Of a stretch of 64,000 nt of DNA, positions 42,454 through 49,673 are shown piece after piece. Origin of the DNA: Pirellulales bacterium (GTDB lineage Bacteria > Planctomycetota > Planctomycetia > Pirellulales > JAEUIK01); assembly GCA_019694435.1 (NCBI GenBank), contig JAIBBZ010000026.1:1-64000 (forward strand), in the 5' to 3' direction. Positions within the stretch are counted from its first letter, which is position 1. Each line of letters opens with the position of its first letter. Under the pieces are notes generated by a model. It was not told the origin of the DNA. It saw nothing but the letters and a program-made list of their open reading frames with translations, and did no database searches. A program made the translations under genes and the position numbers.

Positions 42454-43495
42454 GGTGGGGTCCTGGGGTTACCGTGTTGGTATCCAACTGCAGAAAGGCA
42501 TGCCGGCCGGGCGTGCGCAGCAAAATCCAGTCACGCCGATCGAGCCCGACGTCCGCCAGAGTTTGACCTGCGTAGGGCTGCAACATGGCGACACGGCTGG
42601 TGGCGGACGATCGCCGTCGTGGCGAGCCGAAGAGGCCGCGACGATGTTCCACCTCAACCGCGTCGCTCCCTGCCCAGCTCTGGGCACTCTCAATCAATTC
42701 AGCAACCGTGGCCGATGCGAAGGGCAGGGTGAGGTTCACGCGTTCAGCGACAGAGTGATGATCGAAGCGGCAGCCCGCGGCGCGGCACAACTGCGAGGTG
42801 AACTGCCGCCCGCTGTGCAGGTCGAAGTCAATCGCATAGCTCTGCCTCGGCACGGCTTGCAACAACGCAATGGCCTGATCGACCATCCGCCGGGCTACGG
42901 CCGCGCCCAACTCGGCCGTTGCCTGATTCGGCAGGCCGTGATCCGTGCCGTCCGGCGTGCAAGGCATCTCGTGGCTCAGCTGCCGATAGTGGTCGTCGCC
43001 GAAGGCGCACTCCAGGCAGGCTTGGCCCGGCACGAAAACTTGCACGCGGCCCGTCGTGCCGCCGGTGCCGTCGACCGCGCCGTCGATCGATGGAGTACCG
43101 AGCCGATAAGCCAAATCGGCGTGCAGCAACTGCCGCGCCGCCAGCGAATCGAGCCCGGCCAGGATCACATTGGCGTCCGCCAACACCCCCAGCGGCACAT
43201 CCGCCAGATCGGCGACGATTGGATTCACCGCGACTTGCGACTCAATCCACGTCACACGACGAGCCAGCACTTCGGCCTTCGGCTTTCCCGCATCGTGCGG
43301 CGCATAGGCCTGGTTGCGGCAGTTGCGCAGTTCGATTGTGTCGCGATCAATGATCGTGAGCGACTCGATGCCTGTTCGGTTCACCAACTCCATCGCCACG
43401 TGGGAGCCAATGTTGCCGGCGCCGACTAGCACCACCCGCCCGCGACGCCGAGTAAGCCAAGTTGTGCTGCGCGGCTGCTGTTGGGGTTCATGCAT
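42422..43495 (-). CDS. E1/ThiF-like ubiquitin-activating protein
   Basis: 357 residues. Rossmann ATP site VVLVGAGNIGSHVAMEL (GxGxxG, residues 25-30) and TIIDRDTIELRNCRNQAY, the Asp and Arg/Asn adenylation residues. Cys160 and Cys163 (CLEC) are the likely zinc ligands. Cys179 (EMPCTPDG) is at the position of the E1 catalytic cysteine. The C-terminal 100 residues have beta-grasp-like features (LQPYAGQTLADVGL, DWILLRT) and could be a Ubl-like E2-recruiting domain. It overlaps its neighbours on both sides, consistent with a tightly coupled operon. Confidence 0.85.
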   Translation of the reverse strand: MHEPQQQPRSTTWLTRRRGRVVLVGAGNIGSHVAMELVNRTGIESLTIIDRDTIELRNCRNQAYAPHDAGKPKAEVLARRVTWIESQVAVNPIVADLADVPLGVLADANVILAGLDSLAARQLLHADLAYRLGTPSIDGAVDGTGGTTGRVQVFVPGQACLECAFGDDHYRQLSHEMPCTPDGTDHGLPNQATAELGAAVARRMVDQAIALLQAVPRQSYAIDFDLHSGRQFTSQLCRAAGCRFDHHSVAERVNLTLPFASATVAELIESAQSWAGSDAVEVEHRRGLFGSPRRRSSATSRVAMLQPYAGQTLADVGLDRRDWILLRTPGRHAFLQLDTNTVTPGPHHANLHTRSHA

Positions 43496-44015
43496 GGCTC
43501 AGCTCCTTGTCCGGTCGCCAGACGGCATCCTCAGTCAGGCCGGTGGGGTGCCCGCACAGACACACCTCGCGGTACGTCCAACACGCCTTCGCTGCCGGGT
43601 CGGTGTTGTCCACCGCCTGGTGATAAACGCGTCCGCAGCGCGGGCAGGTCACGATCCACTGGCCGTGCACGACGTCCCGCCGACACACGGGACAACGCGG
43701 CGGTGCCTGGCCATCGGTCGATGCGAACCGGCCAACCACCGCAAGCGTCTCGTCGGAGAAGTAGACGATGTGCCCATCGCCCAAAGTGAGCTCGTCGCGG
43801 TGCCCCAACACCCGAATGCCACCGATCACAGGCTGGCCATTGACTTGCACCTTGTTTGCTCCCGGCGCCAACAGCGCAAACCGCCCAGCACTGCTCGTCG
43901 CCAGGCGGAGCCCGCGCACCGCGGCGCCAGCGACGGCCGCCAGATCAGTCCCGCCTTCCAGGGCAACTGCCTCATACGGTCCATCGCTGGTACGTTGAAA
44001 CCAGATGCTGCTCAT
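43488..44015 (-). CDS. FHA-like plus RING-like treble-clef protein (candidate E3)
   Basis: 175 residues. Residues 43-95 have an FHA-like beta pattern (VQVNGQPVIGGIRVLGHRDEL and LTLGDGHIVYF in turn), suggesting phosphopeptide or scaffold binding. The C-terminal 70 residues hold Cys108, Cys111, Cys124, Cys127, His132, Cys145, Cys152 and Cys154. That is a two-metal cross-brace-like arrangement (CPVC, CPRCGRVYH, C, CLCGH) like RING fingers or related treble clefs. As the first gene of the operon, directly before the E1 and E2, it is the natural candidate for an E3-like specificity factor. GGAGG precedes the ATG at 44015. Confidence 0.7.
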   Translation of the reverse strand: MSSIWFQRTSDGPYEAVALEGGTDLAAVAGAAVRGLRLATSSAGRFALLAPGANKVQVNGQPVIGGIRVLGHRDELTLGDGHIVYFSDETLAVVGRFASTDGQAPPRCPVCRRDVVHGQWIVTCPRCGRVYHQAVDNTDPAAKACWTYREVCLCGHPTGLTEDAVWRPDKELSHA

Positions 44016-44505
44016 CGACGACCTCCTCGTGGTCTTCGCCTGCGGTGTCCTTCAATCCATACGATCAAAGGAAGCAATGGGCCATACGCGGCCGCTCTCC
44101 TGCTTATGCCGGAGACATCCCCGCGATATCCCCGCCTAACTGAGATGCTCCCGTCACCTGCTTAGCACCGTGTTGGCTCCCCCGAGCAATCACGGCAACG
44201 CCGCAAGCAGGACACTGGCGCCGCAAGCGGCGCCAGCGCATGACTCTCAGCTCCACAAAGGCAAGAGTCGCGTGCAGACCCGATAGGACAATCGCCGCAG
44301 CGGCACAACGCCGATTGCACAAGGCGCGCGGCCCGCCATGCGCCACGACGCGCATGAAATTCACTGCATGCATGAATTAACTGCGTGTGCACCTGTAATT
44401 TGGCTGCGCACGCGCATCTTTCGGTGATCTTTCCGCAATGTCGGCTATCATCAACGAACGATTGCGCTGTCGCATAACCTAGGTGTCCGACAGGAAGGGC
44501 CACGC
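44016..44505. other. Divergent intergenic region between the tagging operon and the SorC-like gene
   Basis: 490 bp with no convincing gene; the small frames lack ribosome-binding sites. It must hold the promoters of the operon (minus) and the regulator (plus). A local AT-rich patch with a CTGCATGCATGAATT-type inverted sequence at about 44363-44380 is a possible operator. Confidence 0.45.
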
Positions 44506-45726
44506 ATGTCGACGCACGAGAAACAGCCAGGGCGCCCACTCTCGACAACCGCCGAGCGCGCCATGCGTGTCGATCGCATCCTCGACGATCTAGCCCACAG
44601 CGAGCGCGACGAGTTTCTGAATTTCATCGGCTATCAGTTCGCCGGTGGCGTTACGACCCAGCAAGAGCTGGCCGCCGCGATTCGGGCGAGATTCGAAACA
44701 GATCTCGAACTTCAGGAGCGCTATCTGGCGGCACTCAAGAAGCTGCGCCTGCTCGATGCGATCTCGAAACTCGCCCGTCACGGCCGCTTCGCCTACCTGC
44801 CGCCCGAAGATGAGCGCCTCAAGCGGAAGATCGCGTTGCGCTACGGCGCCGCCCTCCTTGGGCGGCAATTGACTATCGTCCCGACCGTTGCGCCGGAACC
44901 TTTTGCCACCTCGGCGGCTGTGGTGCTGCTCGACGCGATCAATCGCCAGGCGGCCCACTCGCCCAACGGCGTGGTCCACGTCGGTTTCGCGGGCGGACGA
45001 ACGCTGCGCAGCGTGGCCGCCGGCTTGGCCCAGCGCCTGCAAACCATGCCCGAGAGCGCACCCGATCTCAAGGAACTCGTGCTCCACTCGCTGGTGGCGG
45101 CCTTCGAGGACGCCGATGACTGGCACGATGACCCCAACAGCTTCATCACCTACTTTGTCGAGCCAAACGTGCTGCCCTGTCGAATCCGGCACGTCAAGAT
45201 GCAGGTGCCGGCGATCGTCGAGCGGACCTTCTTCGATGACCGCTTGAAAACTCGCCCGGAGTTTCGCCGGCCGTTTGAGGAAGCCCAGAAAATCTCGATC
45301 CTGATCACCTCCGGTAGCTTGTGGGACGATCCGAACAGCATCATCAAGAGCCAATTAGGGATCTTCGCCAAGCGATCCTGGCCTAACGCCAACCGTGGCC
45401 AAGAGTTCATCGACGCGCTCGATCAGCAGGGCGTGATCGGCGATTTGCTTTGGCATCCGCTCACCACCAACGGCTGGGTCGATCTCGACAAGCTCGAATT
45501 CCGGATCGCCACGGCCCTCGATCTGATCGAACTGCCCAACCTGATCCGGCGGCCCGAGGGGTTAACTTCGATCGTCGTCCTCGGTTGTTCCGGGAAAACG
45601 GCGCAGGAAAAGTCGACGCTGGCCAATGCGATTCTGCGGCTGCCGCCCGAGAAGCAGGTGTTCACCCATCTGATACTCGACGCGCCGACGGCCCGAGGCC
45701 TGCTGGCGACGATCAAGCCGCGGTGA
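44506..45726 (+). CDS. SorC/DeoR-like transcriptional regulator
   Basis: 406 residues. The N-terminus (MRVDRILDDLAHSERDEFL) is helical and could form a non-standard HTH. From about residue 150 the protein resembles the SorC sugar-binding domain: VHVGFAGGRTLRSVAAGLA matches the GxGGGxT phosphate loop, and GVIGDLLWHPLTTNGW matches the GDICxxxFD.G segment. SorC proteins change DNA binding on sensing a phosphorylated sugar. It is transcribed divergently from the ubiquitin/UBact operon, so it is the best candidate to control it. AGGAAG precedes the ATG. Confidence 0.6.
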   Translation: MSTHEKQPGRPLSTTAERAMRVDRILDDLAHSERDEFLNFIGYQFAGGVTTQQELAAAIRARFETDLELQERYLAALKKLRLLDAISKLARHGRFAYLPPEDERLKRKIALRYGAALLGRQLTIVPTVAPEPFATSAAVVLLDAINRQAAHSPNGVVHVGFAGGRTLRSVAAGLAQRLQTMPESAPDLKELVLHSLVAAFEDADDWHDDPNSFITYFVEPNVLPCRIRHVKMQVPAIVERTFFDDRLKTRPEFRRPFEEAQKISILITSGSLWDDPNSIIKSQLGIFAKRSWPNANRGQEFIDALDQQGVIGDLLWHPLTTNGWVDLDKLEFRIATALDLIELPNLIRRPEGLTSIVVLGCSGKTAQEKSTLANAILRLPPEKQVFTHLILDAPTARGLLATIKPR

Positions 45727-45774
45727 TGGTCAACCGCCGAGCCCGTGGGCCGGCAACATGTCAACGCCCAAGCT

Positions 45775-46257
45775 CTACCCGACCGCGTCTAGGGGTTCAA
45801 GCGACAGGAGCAGGGTCAGATTCTCCGGCGGCAGGCTCAGTCGGTAGCCGAGATTGGGGTGGCGCTCGATCAGGGCCCAGCCGAAGCGCTCGGCCGGGTT
45901 GCGCACATACGCCGCCAGTTCTGCCTCGGTGAGTCGCTGGCGGAGTTTATAGATTTGTTTGTGGACGTTCAGCCGGCTTCCCTCGCCCCGTCCGAGCCGC
46001 TTGAGAACCTGCTGGGCCAGCACCTTCGCCGGGACAAAGGCGTCCGCCGGTCGGCCGGTGGCTGCCGCGCGCTGGGCCGCCTCGATCAGCAACACCAGCA
46101 GGGCAAACTGCGTCGGCGACGGGGCGAACTCTTTAATCGGCCCCCCATCGTCGTGGAATTGCACGCTCCCCTCGCCGGTCGGCCGGCCTTGGGCCGTGAG
46201 GTGCAATCGCGGATCGACTCGATACGCAAAGCCGCCGGGACGTGGGGGAGTTGCCAT
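45775..46257 (-). CDS. Winged-helix-like hypothetical protein, 160 aa
   Basis: The core (FAPSPTQFALLVLLIEAAQ, then FVPAKVLAQQVLKRLG and RLNVHKQIYKLRQRLTEAE) reads as a winged-helix DNA-binding domain. The C-terminus (GYRLSLPPENLTLLLSL) has the GYRL wing typical of OmpR-like domains. There is no receiver domain. It is convergent with the SorC-like gene. ATG at 46257; the ribosome-binding site is weak. It may be an OmpR-type regulator without a receiver. Confidence 0.55.
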   Translation of the reverse strand: MATPPRPGGFAYRVDPRLHLTAQGRPTGEGSVQFHDDGGPIKEFAPSPTQFALLVLLIEAAQRAAATGRPADAFVPAKVLAQQVLKRLGRGEGSRLNVHKQIYKLRQRLTEAELAAYVRNPAERFGWALIERHPNLGYRLSLPPENLTLLLSLEPLDAVG

Positions 46258-46329
46258 CGAGATCGCCTGCCTGAGGTGAACGCCCCCCGGCTCGGCCAAG
46301 CGACCGACTCCACAGGGAACCACTCACGA

Positions 46330-46337
46330 AAAGGCAT
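46330..46337 (-). promoter_or_regulatory. ATGCCTTT motif before the winged-helix gene
   Basis: 72 nt upstream of the start at 46257, same orientation. Confidence 0.35.
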
Positions 46338-46380
46338 CGGCCATCGTCTGCGCGCGACGGAAAAAACAGGATTCCAAAAA

Positions 46381-46485
46381 ATAACTCGCGCGCTTCGCTG
46401 CGCTCAGCGCAGGCAGACGCAGCCAGCAGAAAGAAAAAGGGAAGAAGGCAAAGAGCAGAGCGTAAGAGGGCGAAAGGGCAAACCG
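46381..46485 (-). repeat. Post-VR element with hairpin, copy at 46.4 kb
   Basis: Same segment as after the other right-hand DGR targets. Here a perfect stem CTGCGCT/AGCGCAG (46398-46404 and 46406-46412) or the alternative GCTGCG/CGCAGC (46397-46402 and 46418-46423) can form. About 100 bp are nearly identical to the copy at 31.9 kb. Confidence 0.7.
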
Positions 46486-48777
46486 TTACGAAGTCCTGGC
46501 AACACGGAACCCCATGATGCCGATCCGGTCGTCGGGCATGAACCCGTCCCGGATCGCGGATCGGCAGCTCCCGGCGTCGTCGAACCAAGAACCGCCGCGG
46601 AGCACGCGGGATCGGCCTGAGGACGGCCCCGTAGGGTCGTGAGCCGGCGATTCCGAGTAGTAATTCTCGCCGTACCAATCGCTGCACCACTCGCACACGT
46701 TACCGTGCATGTCCCACAGCTCCAATGCATTGGGCTCGTAGCTCCCCACCGGCGTTGTATGACCCTTGAAGTCATCGCTGCGGTAGTTTGCTCGACTATT
46801 CTGCAATTCTTGACCGAAGTGGAATGGCGTCGTCGTGCCCGCGCGACAAGCATACTCCCACTCCGCTTCGGTCGGCAGACGATAATCGGGGCCGAGCCAC
46901 AGGCAGAACGACACCGCGTCGTACCAGCTCACATAAATCGCAGGGCAACGAGGCTGGTCGCTGTACTTCTTGTACTTCGAATACCGCGATACGTGGCCCG
47001 GATCGAATAACGCGTAGAGTTCGTTGGTCACCGCGTATTGGGACAGCGAAAAACGACGCGTCAGCGTCACCGGGTGTTGATGCTCGTCGATGCTCCGTTC
47101 GGGCTCCTCCGCCGGGGAGCCCATCTTGAACGTCGGCGAAATGTTCTTCTTGTTGGGGATGATCGACTTGAAACCGCCCTGGAACTCGTCGGCGACGCGC
47201 TGGGCCTTTGGGCCGCGAGCGCCGGCGACGATCGCCTGGAACTCTTTCCGGTAGTCGTCGAGACAGTCTTTCTGGAGCAATGCCTGCAGCTTGCCCGTCG
47301 CGCGAGATTCCCAGTTGGCATGCACCCGGTAAATCATCTCCGTCGAACGCCGCGTGCCCTCGGCGGTGCCATCGCCCGGCTGATAGAGCATGGCCATCGA
47401 CTTGGACCACGGCGCGGCCACGGCCCGATCGAGCGGAAACTCGGTCGCATAGCGCCAGACCCAATACCAGGCCCGCGAGGGCGTGTCGTGAGCCAAGAAC
47501 AGCCGTGTCCGCTTGACCTGCTCGGCCGTGGCGTACCGCGCCAGCCATGTGGCGGCGAAAAACTCGAGCAAGCTCGTGTCGCGAAACTGGATTTTCTCGG
47601 GCGATTTGTTGCGTCCGAACCCACACGCCACGATTGTGTTCCAGCCGGCAAGCTCGAAGAGTTGATCGACAACGGTCGGATAGAGATAGCCGTGGGCCGG
47701 CCGGGCCTGTTGGAGCAGCAGCGTGACCTGCTCCAGAAAAGGTATCATTGTCCCTTCGCCCGCCACGCCGATACGATTCGGCGCGGCCTCGCCGGTGTAC
47801 ATCTCAAACGCGATCGCCGCCAACAGCGCTACGGCCTGGTCGTGCGTCACGCCGCCCGGGTCGTCTGATTTCCGCGTGCGTGCTTCGTTGAGCATCTTCT
47901 CGGTCGCCCGCCAAAACACATCGCTCGGCGTGCGAATGGTTGCAAACTCGTCGAGCGGCACCTCGCGGAGGTATTGCAGCACCCGCGGTGTGCCCAGGAT
48001 CGGCCGGGCCTCGGCCGGCACCAGGTCGTAGCGATCCTTGCCCAGGCGAAGAATCTGCTGGGGCTCGGTGAACTCTTCAAGCAGGGCAAATTCCCAGGCA
48101 CCCCCCGGCGTCGCCCGGTCGAACAGGGTGTCCCAATGCGTATCGACCGAATAGGGCCGCCCGGCGATCACCACGCGGCACGGCGCCCCGGGCACATTCA
48201 GAACCTCGCTGTCCAGCAGTGTCCGCAGCACCTCGACCGCGGCGCTGCTGGCCAGATCGAGCCCATCGAACAACAGCGTCAGCCGCCCGTGCAGCACCAG
48301 CCGCCGCAGGGCGTTGCCGATCTCGCCGCGCTGCTGCCGGGTGTTGCCGGCGTGCTGCTTGCCCAGCTTTTTTAACACCTGCACGGCCAACAGATCGGTG
48401 AACAGGTCCCAGTCGGGATCGCCGGCACCAGGCTTCAGATCATCGATTTCGACCCGCATCGCTATCCGGTCGGGGTGGTGGCGTAGGAGCCACGCCTCGA
48501 TCCATGCGAGCGTCGTGCTCTTCCCCTCGCCCGACTCGCTGACCAAGACCGAGCGGAGCAGCGGCTGGTCTTGGTACTCACCGCGACACCAGTCGAGCCG
48601 ATCGATGGGAACCCAGGCTTCGTCGTACCTGATTTCCTTTTCCCGAAGCAGAGCATCGGGGCGGGTGGCCCCGAAGTTCTCGGGCTTGATGTAATTCCGC
48701 ACGGCCTGCCGCTGTTCGGCTGGCAGCACGAGGATCCGCATCCGCTGGTCGGCGATGTAGGGCACCGGCTCGAGCAT
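46486..48777 (-). CDS. NACHT NTPase-FGE-fold DGR target, type A, right copy
   Basis: 763 residues. It starts MLEPVPYIADQRMRILVLPA. NACHT P-loop SESGEGKSTTL, Walker B LTLLFDGLDLA, helical regions, then an FGE-fold domain (FKMGSPAEEP, LPTEAEWEYACRAGTTTPF, MHGNVCEWCSDW). The variable tail carries 17 substitutions from the DGR template, all at adenines, although it lies 15 kb from the reverse transcriptase; this is a trans target. In authentic FGE the tail would carry the first of two catalytic cysteines, but here that position is Phe/Asp (variable), so the domain is a binding surface. AGGAAA precedes the ATG at 48777. The frame extends further upstream, but without protein-like sequence. Confidence 0.85.
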   Translation of the reverse strand: MLEPVPYIADQRMRILVLPAEQRQAVRNYIKPENFGATRPDALLREKEIRYDEAWVPIDRLDWCRGEYQDQPLLRSVLVSESGEGKSTTLAWIEAWLLRHHPDRIAMRVEIDDLKPGAGDPDWDLFTDLLAVQVLKKLGKQHAGNTRQQRGEIGNALRRLVLHGRLTLLFDGLDLASSAAVEVLRTLLDSEVLNVPGAPCRVVIAGRPYSVDTHWDTLFDRATPGGAWEFALLEEFTEPQQILRLGKDRYDLVPAEARPILGTPRVLQYLREVPLDEFATIRTPSDVFWRATEKMLNEARTRKSDDPGGVTHDQAVALLAAIAFEMYTGEAAPNRIGVAGEGTMIPFLEQVTLLLQQARPAHGYLYPTVVDQLFELAGWNTIVACGFGRNKSPEKIQFRDTSLLEFFAATWLARYATAEQVKRTRLFLAHDTPSRAWYWVWRYATEFPLDRAVAAPWSKSMAMLYQPGDGTAEGTRRSTEMIYRVHANWESRATGKLQALLQKDCLDDYRKEFQAIVAGARGPKAQRVADEFQGGFKSIIPNKKNISPTFKMGSPAEEPERSIDEHQHPVTLTRRFSLSQYAVTNELYALFDPGHVSRYSKYKKYSDQPRCPAIYVSWYDAVSFCLWLGPDYRLPTEAEWEYACRAGTTTPFHFGQELQNSRANYRSDDFKGHTTPVGSYEPNALELWDMHGNVCEWCSDWYGENYYSESPAHDPTGPSSGRSRVLRGGSWFDDAGSCRSAIRDGFMPDDRIGIMGFRVARTS
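46496..46611 (-). repeat. DGR variable region VR3 (distant trans target)
   Basis: 116 bp, gapless to the TR with 17 adenine-only substitutions and no other change. Flanking bases on both sides match the 32-kb copy, including GGCCGATCCCGCG before and GACTTCGTAACGG after. Confidence 0.95.
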
Positions 48778-48860
48778 GGGATTTCCTGCCAAATCACAGG
48801 TCGTGAGCTGGGCGCTGCGGTCAGCAAAGGGCCGGGGGCGCCGGGAGCGGATTAACAAGC

Positions 48861-48869
48861 TAAAGGCAT
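48861..48869 (-). promoter_or_regulatory. ATGCCTTTA motif before the type A right gene
   Basis: 83 nt upstream of the start at 48777, same orientation. Confidence 0.35.
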
Positions 48870-48956
48870 GGCCGCGGTTGAGCAACGCCCGGGCTTTTCT
48901 ACCGGCCAGCAAAATCTCTTTCTTGCTTGGCGGCTCGCGCTGCGACCGAATCGGCC

Positions 48957-48964
48957 ATGCCTTT
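48957..48964 (+). promoter_or_regulatory. ATGCCTTT motif before the 67-aa gene
   Basis: 77 nt before the start at 49042. TGCCTTTCTC here and GAGAAAGGCA near 49025 form an inverted repeat around a GC-rich leader. Confidence 0.35.
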
Positions 48965-49041
48965 CTCACACAGCGGGTTCGAGGACCGCGGCGCCCGTGT
49001 TTGGGCACCCCCTCAGCCCGACAGAGAAAGGCAGGTGACCG

Positions 49042-49245
49042 ATGAGCAAGCCGACCTTGCTGGAGCAACCAACGCAACCGACGGAAACCCCGCCGACCGC
49101 ACCGGCGGCCGAGCAACCGAAAGTGGCGCATTCCGAGGCGCTGGCCGAGTTGGCCCGCGGCTGGATTGAACCGCCACGACCGGCTCGCACCGAGTCGGCC
49201 ACGCAACCGGGCCAGTCGCCGCGCGGCTGGTTCGACCGCGACTGA
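49042..49245 (+). CDS. Small Pro/Ala/Thr-rich protein, 67 aa
   Basis: Begins MSKPTLLEQPTQPTETPPT and ends GWFDRD. The low-complexity composition suggests disorder. AGGCAGGTGA precedes the ATG at a usable distance. The function is unknown. It is divergent from the type A NACHT-FGE gene, and two other small or metabolic genes follow in the same direction. Confidence 0.45.
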   Translation: MSKPTLLEQPTQPTETPPTAPAAEQPKVAHSEALAELARGWIEPPRPARTESATQPGQSPRGWFDRD

Positions 49246-49361
49246 GCGGGGGCAACTCGGGGCTTGGGTCGCGCGGGCGGCAGCATCCGCCGGCCCAGGT
49301 CCCGGGAAGGCGAGCGCCGCCACATCTCGGCGAAGTCTCTCACGACGCACTCGATCGCGAC

Positions 49362-49370
49362 ATGCCTTTA
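49362..49370 (+). promoter_or_regulatory. ATGCCTTTA motif before the 59-aa gene
   Basis: 37 nt before the start at 49408, the closest spacing among the copies. Confidence 0.35.
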
Positions 49371-49407
49371 GGAAGTCGACCCCGGAACGAAATCAGGAGC
49401 AAATCCC

Positions 49408-49587
49408 ATGGCTAGCGACGATGCCCACGACCCGTACCCGATGACCTTGCCGATGCCCAATCGCGTCCGCCGCGCCGGCGGGCGGCGGTTGGAGCACACG
49501 TTTCGCTGGGGTGAGCTGCGGCTCACGCTACGACTGGAGCGGCACCGCATCGAGTTGGTGATCGACCGGCCTGAGCGAATCGCGTAG
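49408..49587 (+). CDS. Small basic protein, 59 aa
   Basis: Reads MASDDAHDPYPMTLPMPNR and continues with a basic beta-like stretch (RRLEHTFRWGELRLTLRLER) and HRIELVIDRPERIA. AGGAG lies 9 nt before the ATG. It is unrecognised, but the strand pattern and ribosome-binding site support a real gene. Confidence 0.5.
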   Translation: MASDDAHDPYPMTLPMPNRVRRAGGRRLEHTFRWGELRLTLRLERHRIELVIDRPERIA

Positions 49588-49673
49588 CCCATCGGTCGCA
49601 GAATTTCGCTCGACGTTTCTCGTTTAGACCCACAACTCCCCGTGACCCGCGTTTCGCATTAGGAGACCTCCCC

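Noticed and set aside
37954..44015. 20S proteasome subunits in the tagging operon
   Set aside because: No frame carries the Thr-nucleophile N-terminus or alpha/beta subunit motifs; every frame in the operon is otherwise assigned.
48778..49350. N-terminal extension of the type A right NACHT-FGE gene
   Set aside because: The extension has no homology to the type A left copy. A good ribosome-binding site and the conserved IADQRMRIL N-terminus support the ATG at 48777, and divergent small genes and motifs occupy the region.
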